From the NCBI RefSeq assembly GCF_038500265.1, contig NZ_CP150637.1, forward strand, positions 1,265,501 through 1,329,500: a DNA stretch of 64,000 nt, read 5' to 3'. This document shows, piece by piece, positions 44,875 to 53,656 of this stretch; the stretch's first letter is position 1, and the number at the start of each line of letters is the position of its first letter. Below the pieces are notes generated by a model. That model was not told where the DNA came from, made no database searches, and worked only from the letters and a program-made list of their open reading frames with translations. This DNA comes from Ignatzschineria larvae DSM 13226 (GTDB lineage Bacteria > Pseudomonadota > Gammaproteobacteria > Cardiobacteriales > Wohlfahrtiimonadaceae). The translations under genes were made by a program, and so were the position numbers.

Positions 44875-46407
44875 CTAAAAATATTGTTGCTCAAGATGAA
44901 TCGGACCGCCTGGACCTACCGGCAAACCTGTCCAGTACCAAATTAAGACAAAGATCGTCCAAATCAAGCCTAATGCCAATGTATAGGGGAAGAGATTTGA
45001 GATTAAGGTTCCTAATCCCATATTCTTATCATACTTCTTCGCAAAAGTGAGAAGTAGCGGTAAATAAGCCATCATCGGCGTAATGGGATTAGTAATAGAA
45101 TCGCCGATACGATAGAGAATCTGAGTAAAGGCCGGGTGATAGCCTAAGAAGAGGAACATCGGCACAAAGATCGGCGCTAATAGTGCCCATTTAGCAGAAG
45201 CACTCCCGATAAAGATATTGATGAGACTTGTGATAAAAATAAAGCCAATAATCAGCACAAATCCACTTTGATGTTCAAGGAGTGAAGCACCTTTTATAGC
45301 GATAATGAGTCCTAAATTACTCCAGGCAAAAATAGCAATCATCTGCGCCGAGAAGAACACAATCACAATAAATGTACTCATTCCCGCCATTGAGCGATTC
45401 ATCATCTCCACGATATCTTTAGAGCTTTTCGCTTTTTTGGTAATCACCGCATAAATCAGTCCCGGCACAAAGAAGATGACAGCGATCACAACCGCAACCC
45501 CTTTGATGAGAGGACCATCAATTAAACTGCCAGATTCCGGGCTACGTAAAAAGCTAGACTCAGGAATAGCTAATAGCGTGATCAACACCAATATTGTCAT
45601 TAGAGCGTAATTGGCCCATTTTAGCCCTCTCTTCTCTAGATCAGTCAAATCATCAATCTCATGAACGCTGCCCACTGCTTCATAAGTTCCCAACCGAGGA
45701 ATAATCACTTTATGCGTAATAAAGAGAATCACAAAAAGTAGTAGAAACATCGATGCAGTCATAAAATACCAGTTCATTGCAATATTCACTGGCACATCCA
45801 CATTAATGGTTTTAAGCCCGGCCTCTGTAAACGACAGAGCCAAAGCATCAGCCATGCCGATAACCACATTTGCCGCAAATGCGCCTAATGCCGCGGCATA
45901 AGCCATCACTAATCCTGCAATAGGATGATACCCTAAGCGTAAGAAGATCATCGCAGCCAATGGTGGAACTACAATCTGTGAAGCGTCGCCGGCAACGGTG
46001 CCGATCATCGCCACTAGAATAATTACCGGCATAATGAGTTTTGTCGGTGCTTTTTCTACCGTTGAGATCATCAATGCTTTGAAGTACCCGCTATGCTCTG
46101 CAACACCAATCCCGAACATCACCACAAGTACAACACCTAATGCCGGAAACTCTGTGAAGTTAGAGGTTGCTTTATTGATAATTTGTGTTAATCCATCGAT
46201 AGTTAATAAATTGACTACCTCTACTGTTTGCTTAGTTACGGGATTGAATGCGGAAACATTCATCATATGCAAAATTGCCGAAGCAATAATCGTTAAAACT
46301 GATAATCCGATAAAGATCATCACCGGATCAGGGAGTTTATTCCCCCAATATTCAATTCGGTTTAAAAACCGCATAAAGAGACTCGGCTTCATCGCTTCTG
46401 TCGTCAT
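44875..46407 (-). CDS. AbgT-family transporter
   Basis: A 510-residue membrane transporter of the AbgT family (p-aminobenzoyl-glutamate import or sulfonamide efflux). Features are MTTEAMKPSLFMRFLNRIEYWGNKLPDPVMIF at the start, GVAEHSGYF, two inverted hairpin regions with GDASQIVVPPLAAMIF and GSASAKWALLAPIFVP, and the ending GPGGPIHLEQQYF. AAAGGAGCAACT precedes the start. It forms a likely operon with the M20 hydrolase, suggesting use of an acylated amino acid or PABA-glutamate. Confidence 0.93.
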   Translation of the reverse strand: MTTEAMKPSLFMRFLNRIEYWGNKLPDPVMIFIGLSVLTIIASAILHMMNVSAFNPVTKQTVEVVNLLTIDGLTQIINKATSNFTEFPALGVVLVVMFGIGVAEHSGYFKALMISTVEKAPTKLIMPVIILVAMIGTVAGDASQIVVPPLAAMIFLRLGYHPIAGLVMAYAAALGAFAANVVIGMADALALSFTEAGLKTINVDVPVNIAMNWYFMTASMFLLLFVILFITHKVIIPRLGTYEAVGSVHEIDDLTDLEKRGLKWANYALMTILVLITLLAIPESSFLRSPESGSLIDGPLIKGVAVVIAVIFFVPGLIYAVITKKAKSSKDIVEMMNRSMAGMSTFIVIVFFSAQMIAIFAWSNLGLIIAIKGASLLEHQSGFVLIIGFIFITSLINIFIGSASAKWALLAPIFVPMFLFLGYHPAFTQILYRIGDSITNPITPMMAYLPLLLTFAKKYDKNMGLGTLISNLFPYTLALGLIWTIFVLIWYWTGLPVGPGGPIHLEQQYF

Positions 46408-47081
46408 AGTTGCTCCTTTGGTATTGTCATTTCTTACTTTATTATTGTCATGTAAGATTATTATCTTATGTATGAGTCCACTTCTATATTGATTACTTTT
46501 TTGTACTCTGTCTTAGGTATAGCAGATCTTTTATGAAAAATTAAATTTATTGTAGATTTATTACACTCAACTATATGTCTATACATTTAGAATTCCATCT
46601 AACAAAATGAAACATAAAAGATTTAAAATATTGAAAATCAATATTTATAAGGTCACTTTATCGATTTAAATCGCGCAAAAATGATAAAAATCGATATAAA
46701 TTGCTCTTTTCTAATACTTTTATGACTTGACATAATAGGCTTTTCAATTCTTCATTTCGATGAATTCCCATCGATTTCAAGCAATATTGCGCAGTAATTA
46801 AACAAACATGACCCCAAAAATCCTAATAAGTCTGATTCGCTATCTTCTGCACTGACCATAAAAAGTAGACATTTATACCTTTCAAATACCATTTTCTCTT
46901 TCGCTACTTCTAAACAAATGGATACCAATCCAATAAATAATACCCCTTTGAATCATTGACATTGATTTATAAAAATTGACAATATTAGCGTACAATAACT
47001 TACCTTTTGAATAAATTATTCAGCAATATATCTATAAAAGTTATCTATAAAAATACTCCATTAGAATAGGATCATTGATAT
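46408..47081. other. Long AT-rich intergenic region upstream of abgT-type and mipA-like genes
   Basis: No ORF of coding quality is present in 674 bp. Palindromes include TAAGAT/ATCTTA at 46453-46468 near the AbgT-type start and CGATTTAAATCG (perfect 12-bp) at 46662-46673. Two TTGACA-like hexamers lie at about 46957 and 46976 ahead of the porin gene but lack a consensus -10. A regulated divergent promoter is likely; no regulator gene is adjacent. Confidence 0.45.
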
Positions 47082-47825
47082 ATGAAATTATCTTCTAAAC
47101 TTATATTAGCACTGAGTTTTGCCAGCCTCACAACAATAGCTCAAGCAGATTCTCTGAGCCTTGGATTAATAGGTGAGATCGACCAATCGCCTTATGTCGG
47201 CGTTGATCATGATAATAGCGTGAAGCCCTATATTAATTACGAATCCCCTTACTTCTATATCGATGGCTTAGAAGCGGGATTTTATCTACATCAATCGGTA
47301 ATGCAACAATTGACACTCGGTATCCTCTATGATGAGACGGGGTTTAAACCTAAACACAGTCATAATTGGCAGATGAAGCAACTAGATCGCCGGAAATATA
47401 GCGCAATGGCCACCTTGGATTATACAGTCATTACTTCATTCGGTGCTTTTGGAGCAACCTTAAATCACGATATTTTAGGCCGCAGTAAAGGGACGACCTT
47501 TGCCATTAATTATGGTATTGCACAAACTTTTGATAAGCTCACCGTAATGCCCTCTGTCGGCTTAACTTGGCAAGATCGCCGTTACAATAACTATTACTAT
47601 GGTATTACAGCCGCAGAATCAAAACGCTCTGGCTTAGCACAATATAAAAGTAAGCAAGGGATCAATCCCTATATCGAGCTTAATTTAAGCTATCAAGCAA
47701 CCCCTAAATGGCAAATTATGGGAACCGCACGCTATGATCATCTCAATAAGCAGATCCGTCGAAGCCCGATGGTCAATCGCAATAATCTCTATTCTCTGCA
47801 ACTTGGATTTGCTTATCAATTCTAA
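47082..47825 (+). CDS. MipA/OmpV family outer-membrane protein
   Basis: A 247-residue beta-barrel protein. A signal peptide (MKLSSKLILALSFASLTTIAQA) precedes a barrel that begins SLSLGLIGEIDQSPYVGVD and continues YINYESPYFYIDGLEAG, with family strands TFAINYGIAQTFDKLTVMPSVGLTWQDRRYNNYYYGI and a C-terminal Phe (LGFAYQF) recognised by the Bam machinery. Members bind MltA or act in osmotic or antibiotic response; the specific role is unknown. Confidence 0.93.
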   Translation: MKLSSKLILALSFASLTTIAQADSLSLGLIGEIDQSPYVGVDHDNSVKPYINYESPYFYIDGLEAGFYLHQSVMQQLTLGILYDETGFKPKHSHNWQMKQLDRRKYSAMATLDYTVITSFGAFGATLNHDILGRSKGTTFAINYGIAQTFDKLTVMPSVGLTWQDRRYNNYYYGITAAESKRSGLAQYKSKQGINPYIELNLSYQATPKWQIMGTARYDHLNKQIRRSPMVNRNNLYSLQLGFAYQF

Positions 47826-48155
47826 GAGTAATCAGAGCTAATATTCATTTGAGTGCTAAATGAAACCCTCGTTACATCATCATATTCAATAAGTTAAGAA
47901 TTAAAACGCTTGATTGTTACAAAAAGTACACAGAAAGCTAATACACAAGCAGAGTGATGTAATAGATAATGCGCACGATTATATATTTATTGATAGATAT
48001 TGATGTTAGATGAAATATTTTTGCAGGTCAGATAAACTCTAACTTTAAGTTAAATCCTTACTTAATAGAATTTAAAGGCTTTTTGGCGCTTCTGAGAATA
48101 TCTAACGCGATATCACATATCACGTTTAATTCATTGACAACACGGAGCTTGACAG
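47826..48155. other. Intergenic region between porin and aminotransferase genes
   Basis: No gene seen in 330 bp. GGAG lies upstream of the aminotransferase ATG as its ribosome binding site. No terminator with a T-tract was found after the porin gene. Confidence 0.4.
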
Positions 48156-49541
48156 ATGAAAAATCACACTATCGATGAACAGCAATTATTAAAAGATGAA
48201 GCAAAATATTGCTCTTTTGGGGACACTGTTCACTATGTAGATCCGCCTAAAATTTTCACAAATTGTGAAGGTAGTTATCTCTATGATGCCAACGATATTC
48301 AATATCTTGACTTACAGATGTGGTATTCAGCAGTCAACTTCGGTTATAAAAATGAGCGCCTCGATAATGTACTCAAGCAGCAGATCGACACATTGCCACA
48401 AATGGCAAGCCAATATCTTCACCCTACTAAAATCGAATTAGCGAAAGCAATCGCCACCGATATGGAACGTAAGTTTGGTAAAGAGGGACGGGTTCACTTC
48501 AATGTCGGCGGATCACAATGTATCGAAGACTCCTTAAAATTAGTGCGTAATGCAACCAATGGTAAAAGCTTGATGTTCGCTTTTGAAGGTGGATATCATG
48601 GCCGTACTTTAGGCGCTTCCTCAATTACTTCAAGCTACCGTTATCGCCGTCGCTATGGTCACTTTGGTGAGCGCGCACACTTTATTCCTTTCCCTTACCC
48701 TTTCCGTCGTCCTAAAGGAATGACTGCTGAAGAGTACGGTGAACATTGTGTCAATGAGTTTGCTCGCCTCTTTGAAACAGAATATAACGGTGTTTGGGAT
48801 CCTAAAGTGAATGAAGCTGAGTATGCTGCATTCTATATTGAAGCAATTCAAGGCACCGGCGGTTATGTTATTCCACCCCGTAACTTCTTTAAAGGTTTGA
48901 AAAAAGTTTTAGATCAGTATGGCATTTTATTAGTGGTCGATGAGATCCAAATGGGCTTCTATCGTACTGGTAAACTCTGGTCAATTGAGCACTTTGATGT
49001 AACACCTGATGTATTAGTATTCGCAAAAGCACTCACTAATGGTCTTAATCCACTTGGTGGATTATGGGCGCGCGAAGAACTGATCAACCCTGAAGTCTTC
49101 CCACCGGGATCCACACATTCAACCTTTGCCTCAAACCCCTTAGGAACGGCACTAGGCTTAGAAGTGATGAAGATGACGCAAGAGATGGATTATGAAACGA
49201 TGGTCATGAAAAAAGGGGAACACTTCTTAGAAGGCCTACGTGATCTACAAAAACGCCATAAAGAGATCGGCGATGTCGATGGCTTAGGCTTAGCACTTCG
49301 TGCCGAGATCTGTACTGAAGACGGCTTTACTCCTAATAAACCATTACTAGATAAGATGGTAGATATTGGTCTAGCCGGTGATCTTGAATGGAATGGCAAA
49401 AAAATGGGCTTAGTACTTGATGTCGGTGGTTACTACAAAAATGTCATTACCCTTGCCCCTTCACTTCATATCTCTACTGAAGAGATTGATCAAGGATTAG
49501 CCTTATTAGATCAACTTTTAACGCGTGCTAAAAAGAGCTAA
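48156..49541 (+). CDS. Class III PLP-dependent aminotransferase
   Basis: A 461-residue fold-type I aminotransferase. Signatures are FEGGYHGRTLGASS for cofactor phosphate, VVDEIQMGFYRTGKLW with the Asp that binds the pyridine nitrogen, and the Schiff-base Lys in LVFAKALTNGLNPLGG, followed by GSTHSTFASNPLG. It belongs to the omega/GABA/ornithine aminotransferase superfamily, but the substrate is unclear. It stands alone between the porin gene and a MITE-like repeat. Confidence 0.92.
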   Translation: MKNHTIDEQQLLKDEAKYCSFGDTVHYVDPPKIFTNCEGSYLYDANDIQYLDLQMWYSAVNFGYKNERLDNVLKQQIDTLPQMASQYLHPTKIELAKAIATDMERKFGKEGRVHFNVGGSQCIEDSLKLVRNATNGKSLMFAFEGGYHGRTLGASSITSSYRYRRRYGHFGERAHFIPFPYPFRRPKGMTAEEYGEHCVNEFARLFETEYNGVWDPKVNEAEYAAFYIEAIQGTGGYVIPPRNFFKGLKKVLDQYGILLVVDEIQMGFYRTGKLWSIEHFDVTPDVLVFAKALTNGLNPLGGLWAREELINPEVFPPGSTHSTFASNPLGTALGLEVMKMTQEMDYETMVMKKGEHFLEGLRDLQKRHKEIGDVDGLGLALRAEICTEDGFTPNKPLLDKMVDIGLAGDLEWNGKKMGLVLDVGGYYKNVITLAPSLHISTEEIDQGLALLDQLLTRAKKS

Positions 49542-49901
49542 ATCATAGTGTTAAACACGATATTGAAAGATAACACTAAAAGTATCAAATAGAGAGATGG
49601 GTTAATTTAGAAAGATCATAGATTGGACTAAATTGACCCTCTTTTTTTAAAAATTCTTTTCTAAATATGACATTTTGTATAGTGAGATCGGTTCAAAATA
49701 AGCTTCTTAAAATGCCGGCGCATCAGCTGATCGAGGTAAGGAAGCCGTTCTATCCGGCATCGTGCAAGTGTTGTTTAGTACGGTTTTATATTACCCCATA
49801 ATAGCTGTTTAAAAGCCATTTTTCTTAAACCAAATTTACTCTACATACTCCTCAAATCGCTTCTCATCTCAGCTATTTAACATTTTTTTAAGGGAATTAT
49901 T
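49542..49901. other. Intergenic region containing a MITE-like repeat
   Basis: Apart from the repeat at 49678-49843 I see only AT-rich sequence and the AAGGGAATT ribosome binding site of the next gene. A T-run near 49640 has no strong stem before it. Confidence 0.5.
49678..49843 (+). repeat. MITE-like repeat, long form
   Basis: 166 bp, ends TATAGTGAGATCGGTT and (inverted) TAGAGTAAATTTGGTT. Compared with the 131-bp form it has an additional segment near the right end (GGTTTTATATTACCCC, then ATAATAGCTGTTTAAAAG), also seen in the copy at 57897-58071. Confidence 0.85.
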
Positions 49902-50978
49902 GTGCAATATCTTACACAACTGGAACCAACTTCTCTTATCCATCAATTCAACGCGCACCCACCTTATGATTTTATCATTCAAAATCGAATCCCTGAGCTC
50001 CCGGCATTTAGTGCGCCTTTTAATCTTTTGACAACCGCCGATCATGATTTTGTTCAAAAGTTCTCTAAAATCCCGTTACATCGCTTCTTAACACGGCTTT
50101 TAACGTGGAATAGCTGCTTTGTGGGTACCACTGTGTCTGAATATTGCCTATTACCTCAAGTCACTGATAAGTCTGAATTAGCGAATCTTGCCGGACAGAT
50201 TCGCTCACAATATACTCGCGATTTTGCCCTGACTATTGTGAAAGATATCCCCCAAAACTCGCCCCTATTAACAGATGAGGCTAATCAAGCAGCCGCTACT
50301 TTTAAAGAAGCACTCACTGCTGAAAACTTCCTGATTCTCTCTGGGCAAGCCCTCGCTTGGGTTCCCATTGATTTTGCTAATTCAGAAGAATATATCGCAA
50401 GGCTCTCTAAATCCCGGCGTAAAGATATGCGGCGTAAACTCAAAAGTATGGCGGATATCGAGATTCAGATTCTTCAAACCGGTGATGAATGTTTCTTTGA
50501 TACGGAATTATTAACCGACTATTACGAGTTATACCTCAATGTTTTTAATCAGAGTGAGATTCATTTTGATCAATTAAGCCGAGACTTTTTCAACGCTATT
50601 TTGCAAGATAGCAGCAGTCATGGCCTAGTATTTACCTATTCCTATCAAGGGAAACTGATCGGCTATAATATCTGTTATATCGTAGGTGACAGCTTGATTG
50701 ATAAATATGTCGGTTTTATCTATCCTGATGCTAGAACCCATAATCTCTATTACTTAAGTTGGTTCTATAATTTAGATTATGCTGCCACCCATGGCTTAAC
50801 GCGTTACATTGCCGGTTGGACTGATCCTGAAATTAAAGCTTATTTAGGTGCCTCTTTTACCCTAACTGAACATGCGATCTATATTCGTAACCCTATTTTA
50901 AGAGCTATCTTAAAGCGATTGAGCCATCATTTTGAAAGCGATCAAAACACCTTAGAAAAACTGAATCAAAAAGATTGA
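49902..50978 (+). CDS. BioF2-like GNAT acyltransferase-domain protein
   Basis: A 358-residue protein starting at GTG (AAGGGAATT upstream). The segment SRRKDMRRKLKSM, followed by FDTELLTDYYELYLNVFNQSEIHF and GLVFTYSYQGKLIGYNICY, is characteristic of BioF2-like/peptidoglycan-type GNAT domains (FemAB relatives). It probably transfers an acyl or aminoacyl group; the substrate is unknown. The arginase-fold gene follows after 39 bp, so they likely act together. Confidence 0.75.
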   Translation: MQYLTQLEPTSLIHQFNAHPPYDFIIQNRIPELPAFSAPFNLLTTADHDFVQKFSKIPLHRFLTRLLTWNSCFVGTTVSEYCLLPQVTDKSELANLAGQIRSQYTRDFALTIVKDIPQNSPLLTDEANQAAATFKEALTAENFLILSGQALAWVPIDFANSEEYIARLSKSRRKDMRRKLKSMADIEIQILQTGDECFFDTELLTDYYELYLNVFNQSEIHFDQLSRDFFNAILQDSSSHGLVFTYSYQGKLIGYNICYIVGDSLIDKYVGFIYPDARTHNLYYLSWFYNLDYAATHGLTRYIAGWTDPEIKAYLGASFTLTEHAIYIRNPILRAILKRLSHHFESDQNTLEKLNQKD

Positions 50979-51017
50979 TAAAATCGGCCAACAGATTAAC
51001 AGCAGACTCATAAGAAA

Positions 51018-51935
51018 ATGACTATTACAATGAATGAAATAACAGCGCCCCCCCTTATCCTCAATTTTGATCAGAGTGTGCATTTAGCATCAGCTCAAAC
51101 CATCGAACTCACAGCGTGGCAAGAGAGCATTCGGTTTGGTTCAAGTATGAAAAATTTTGATATCTTACGTCAAGCGCTCAATCACCAAATGCCAGACCAA
51201 TATGGTCCGGTATTTGTGGGCAGTGGTGATTATCATCATATTACGCTTCTATTATTAGAACGACTTCTAGCAAAGCAGAGCAATAGCCTTATAGGCACTT
51301 CTACAGATCAGCAACCCATTGATCTTATTGTGTTTGATAATCACCCTGATAATATGCGCTTCCCTTTCGGCATTCATTGTGGCTCGTGGGTATTTCATGC
51401 CGCGAAACTGCCACACATTCGGCATATTCATGTTATAGGAATTACCTCAAATGATATTGGCTTTGCCCATGCAATTGAAAATCACTTCCGCCCGCTCTAT
51501 CGCAACAAACTCACCTATTGGTCAATGCAGGTCAATACACAGTGGGCACACTATATCGGCTTAAAAAAAGCCTTTAAAAGTTTTGCTTCACCGGATCAAT
51601 TAATCGACTGCTTCTTACAAACTATGAAAAATGAGACCCATAATCTCTATCTCTCCATCGATAAAGATGCCTTTAGTACAGATGTCATTCAGACCAATTG
51701 GGATCAAGGAATCTTAGAAGAAGATCATTTATGGCAAGTGATCGATCAACTCAAACCCCGTATTATCGCCGCAGATATTACCGGTGAAGTATCCGAATAT
51801 CATTATCAAACCCCTTGGAAACGCTTCTTAAGCAAACTCGATCAACAAGCCCCAATTCCACAGGAATCTCTCACCATTTGGCAAGAACAACAAAATGCCT
51901 TTAATACAAGAATTATTGAGCGATTGAAGGAATAA
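51018..51935 (+). CDS. Arginase/ureohydrolase-fold protein
   Basis: A 305-residue protein with degenerate ureohydrolase metal motifs in the right order: GSGDYHHI (compare GGDHS), VFDNHPDNM (compare DAHxD), LSIDKDAF (compare SxDxDxxDP) and DITGEVSEY. Several metal ligands are kept, so it may hydrolyse a guanidino or amide substrate, but it is divergent from true arginase and agmatinase. It sits after the BioF2-like gene. ATG at 51030 is an alternative start. Confidence 0.75.
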   Translation: MTITMNEITAPPLILNFDQSVHLASAQTIELTAWQESIRFGSSMKNFDILRQALNHQMPDQYGPVFVGSGDYHHITLLLLERLLAKQSNSLIGTSTDQQPIDLIVFDNHPDNMRFPFGIHCGSWVFHAAKLPHIRHIHVIGITSNDIGFAHAIENHFRPLYRNKLTYWSMQVNTQWAHYIGLKKAFKSFASPDQLIDCFLQTMKNETHNLYLSIDKDAFSTDVIQTNWDQGILEEDHLWQVIDQLKPRIIAADITGEVSEYHYQTPWKRFLSKLDQQAPIPQESLTIWQEQQNAFNTRIIERLKE

Positions 51936-52080
51936 GGAATTGATCTAATTTATTGTTCCCTAATTTCATAAATCTGTCCTATTTTTATAGAAATATAAAA
52001 ACTTACTTCATCGAAAATGCTAATTGAAATCTTAGTCATTTTTTCAAGAAGGATATATCATTTTTCTAGTAAAAGGAGTA

Positions 52081-52110
52081 TTTGTGTGTAATAATACACA
52101 CAAATATAGT
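52081..52110 (+). promoter_or_regulatory. hicAB operator palindrome and promoter
   Basis: TTTGTGTGTA (52081-52090) and TACACACAAA (52095-52104) are a perfect 10-bp inverted repeat with a 4-bp spacer. TATAGT at 52105-52110 abuts it, and TTGTGT at 52082-52087 is 17 bp upstream, so a bound HicB dimer would cover the promoter. Confidence 0.75.
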
Positions 52111-52114
52111 GTTT

Positions 52115-52306
52115 ATGAACAGTAAAGCGTTAATTCAATTACTTCAGAATGATGGATGGTATTTTGTTGCAAGCAAAGGATCACATTATCAATATAAACA
52201 TCCGTACAAAAAAGGACGAGTGACTATTCCTCATCCTAAAAAAGATTTACCTATCGGTACAGTCAAAAGCATTCTTAAACAAGCCGGATTACAATTCTCC
52301 GCATAA
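52115..52306 (+). CDS. hicA: HicA-type mRNA interferase toxin
   Basis: A 63-residue dsRBD-like toxin. It has the typical NDGWYFVASKGSHYQYKHP with the catalytic His, then GRVTIPHPKKDLPIGTVKSILKQAGL. HicA cleaves mRNA when free from HicB. The frame could begin earlier at TTG 52082 behind AAAAGGAG (giving 74 residues), but that would put the operator palindrome in the coding sequence; ATG 52115 gives the normal family length yet has no Shine-Dalgarno and lies at the predicted transcription start. Confidence 0.92.
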   Translation: MNSKALIQLLQNDGWYFVASKGSHYQYKHPYKKGRVTIPHPKKDLPIGTVKSILKQAGLQFSA

Positions 52307-52348
52307 TAAGTATGATTGGTTTTCAATGGTAATATAGAGGTCGATATT

Positions 52349-52756
52349 ATGTTATTCCATTTAGTGATTCATAAAGATTCTAATAGTTGTTATGGTGTTA
52401 CAATCCCATCATTACCTGGCACATTCAGTTCAGGGGAATCGTTAGAGAAAGCAGTGATTAATGCCAAAGATGCCCTTATTTTTCAACTTGAAGGGTTATT
52501 AGAAGATGGTATCCAGCCAAATGTAATTCCTTTTACACTAGATGAAATCTTCAGTAATCCAGATTACCAAAATGCACATTACGTGACTATTGATATTGAT
52601 GTATCTGCTTATACACTAAAACCCGAAAGATTTAATGTGAGCTGGCCTAAATACCTTATTAAGCAAGTTGATGAATATACTGCTAAAAATCATGATAACC
52701 GTTCAAGTTTTTTAGCTAAAGCCGCTAAAAGTTATATCGAAAATCATTCGTCCTAA
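52349..52756 (+). CDS. hicB: HicB-type antitoxin
   Basis: A 135-residue antitoxin. The N-terminal partial RNase H fold includes SCYGVTIPSLPGTFSSGESLEKAVINAKDA, which binds HicA. The C-terminus RFNVSWPKYLIKQVDEYTAKNHDNRSSFLAKAAKSYIE is a ribbon-helix-helix domain for the operator. The start at 52349 follows AGAGG; an ORF start 11 codons upstream is not needed. It lies 42 bp after hicA. Confidence 0.93.
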   Translation: MLFHLVIHKDSNSCYGVTIPSLPGTFSSGESLEKAVINAKDALIFQLEGLLEDGIQPNVIPFTLDEIFSNPDYQNAHYVTIDIDVSAYTLKPERFNVSWPKYLIKQVDEYTAKNHDNRSSFLAKAAKSYIENHSS

Positions 52757-52800
52757 GTAACCTAATCTATAAATGGGTTTCAACTCATTGCTGATACAAA

Positions 52801-52832
52801 AAACGAGTGACTCTCTCTTGAATCACTCGTTT
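52801..52832. terminator. Bidirectional terminator between hicAB and SMR operon
   Basis: AAACGAGTGA and TCACTCGTTT form a perfect 10-bp stem with A- and T-tracts on both sides, serving convergent transcripts. Confidence 0.88.
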
Positions 52833-52880
52833 TCTAACCTAAAGATACTATCTCTATTCTCACTTCCCTACTCGCTATTT

Positions 52881-53297
52881 TTACTGATTGACCTCTTCTT
52901 GAGCTTTCTCCGCCTCTTCAAGTGCCATGGCTCTCTTCTCGGCAAAGGCTAAAAAGATAATACCAATAATAATAAACAAGGCACCAGTGAGTCGTCCAAG
53001 GGTAATTTCATCATTAAAGAGCCAAACGGATACGATCATAACGGTCACAACTTCCATATGAGCAGCCGCAAATGCCGGCCCTACAGGCGCATGCCGCAGT
53101 AGCGTCATCCAAGCAAGAAATGTGATGATATAACCAAAAATGGCCACATAAATCCAAACATTAGTAAAAACCCGGATGATCCATTCAAGACTCATCTCTA
53201 AAGGTTCTGCTTCCATTGCCGCTAACTTAAAGCTAGTCTGTCCTAATGTATCGAAAAGCAGTAATACACCAAAACCAATTAAATAAAACTTTTTCAT
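52881..53297 (-). CDS. SMR/DMT-type small membrane transporter, subunit 2
   Basis: A 138-residue protein with four membrane helices (about 5-22, 45-65, 72-92, 102-120) and a charged C-terminal tail (EKRAMALEEAEKAQEEVNQ). FDTLGQTSFKLAA near the N-terminus matches the partner protein encoded immediately before it. Coupling is by TAATG, with stop and start sharing a base. Small pairs like this (MdtIJ, ArnEF) work as heterodimers for efflux or lipid-carrier flipping. Confidence 0.8.
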   Translation of the reverse strand: MKKFYLIGFGVLLLFDTLGQTSFKLAAMEAEPLEMSLEWIIRVFTNVWIYVAIFGYIITFLAWMTLLRHAPVGPAFAAAHMEVVTVMIVSVWLFNDEITLGRLTGALFIIIGIIFLAFAEKRAMALEEAEKAQEEVNQ

Positions 53298-53656
53298 TAG
53301 AAGATCCCCACAATCGCCACACCGGCAGTAATAAAGGCAATCCCGATTACGCGCAAAGGAATCAGCTTCTCATTAAAAAGGAAGCGTCCTGCCAGCATGA
53401 TAGTAATAATATTCATTGCGGCAAGTAACACCCCTTTTGACAAGGGCACTAAGGTCAGAAAGGCAAGCCAAAGAAAAAACTCGGCAATATAGGCAAAAAT
53501 ACCGACCCAGAGCCACTTTTGTCGAAGAATCCCCTGCCAATAGCGCCACATAGTCTCGTTATCAGTTTCATTGTTCGCCGCATATTTAAACGCGATCTGC
53601 CCAAGCGTATCGAAAGCCACATTGGCAATCCATAGAATTAAAATTAACCCTGTCAT
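53297..53656 (-). CDS. SMR/DMT-type small membrane transporter, subunit 1
   Basis: A 119-residue four-helix protein (TGLILILWIANVAFDTLGQIAFKYAA ... PLRVIGIAFITAGVAIVGIF). It shares the FDTLGQ motif with the downstream subunit. It overlaps the hydrolase gene by 4 bp (ATGA) and the next gene by one base, so these three genes are translationally coupled in the order hydrolase, subunit 1, subunit 2. Confidence 0.8.
   Translation of the reverse strand: MTGLILILWIANVAFDTLGQIAFKYAANNETDNETMWRYWQGILRQKWLWVGIFAYIAEFFLWLAFLTLVPLSKGVLLAAMNIITIMLAGRFLFNEKLIPLRVIGIAFITAGVAIVGIF

Noticed and set aside
45998-46492. 164-codon open frame opposite the AbgT-type gene
   Set aside because: It is antisense to a well-supported transporter gene and has no independent coding signals.
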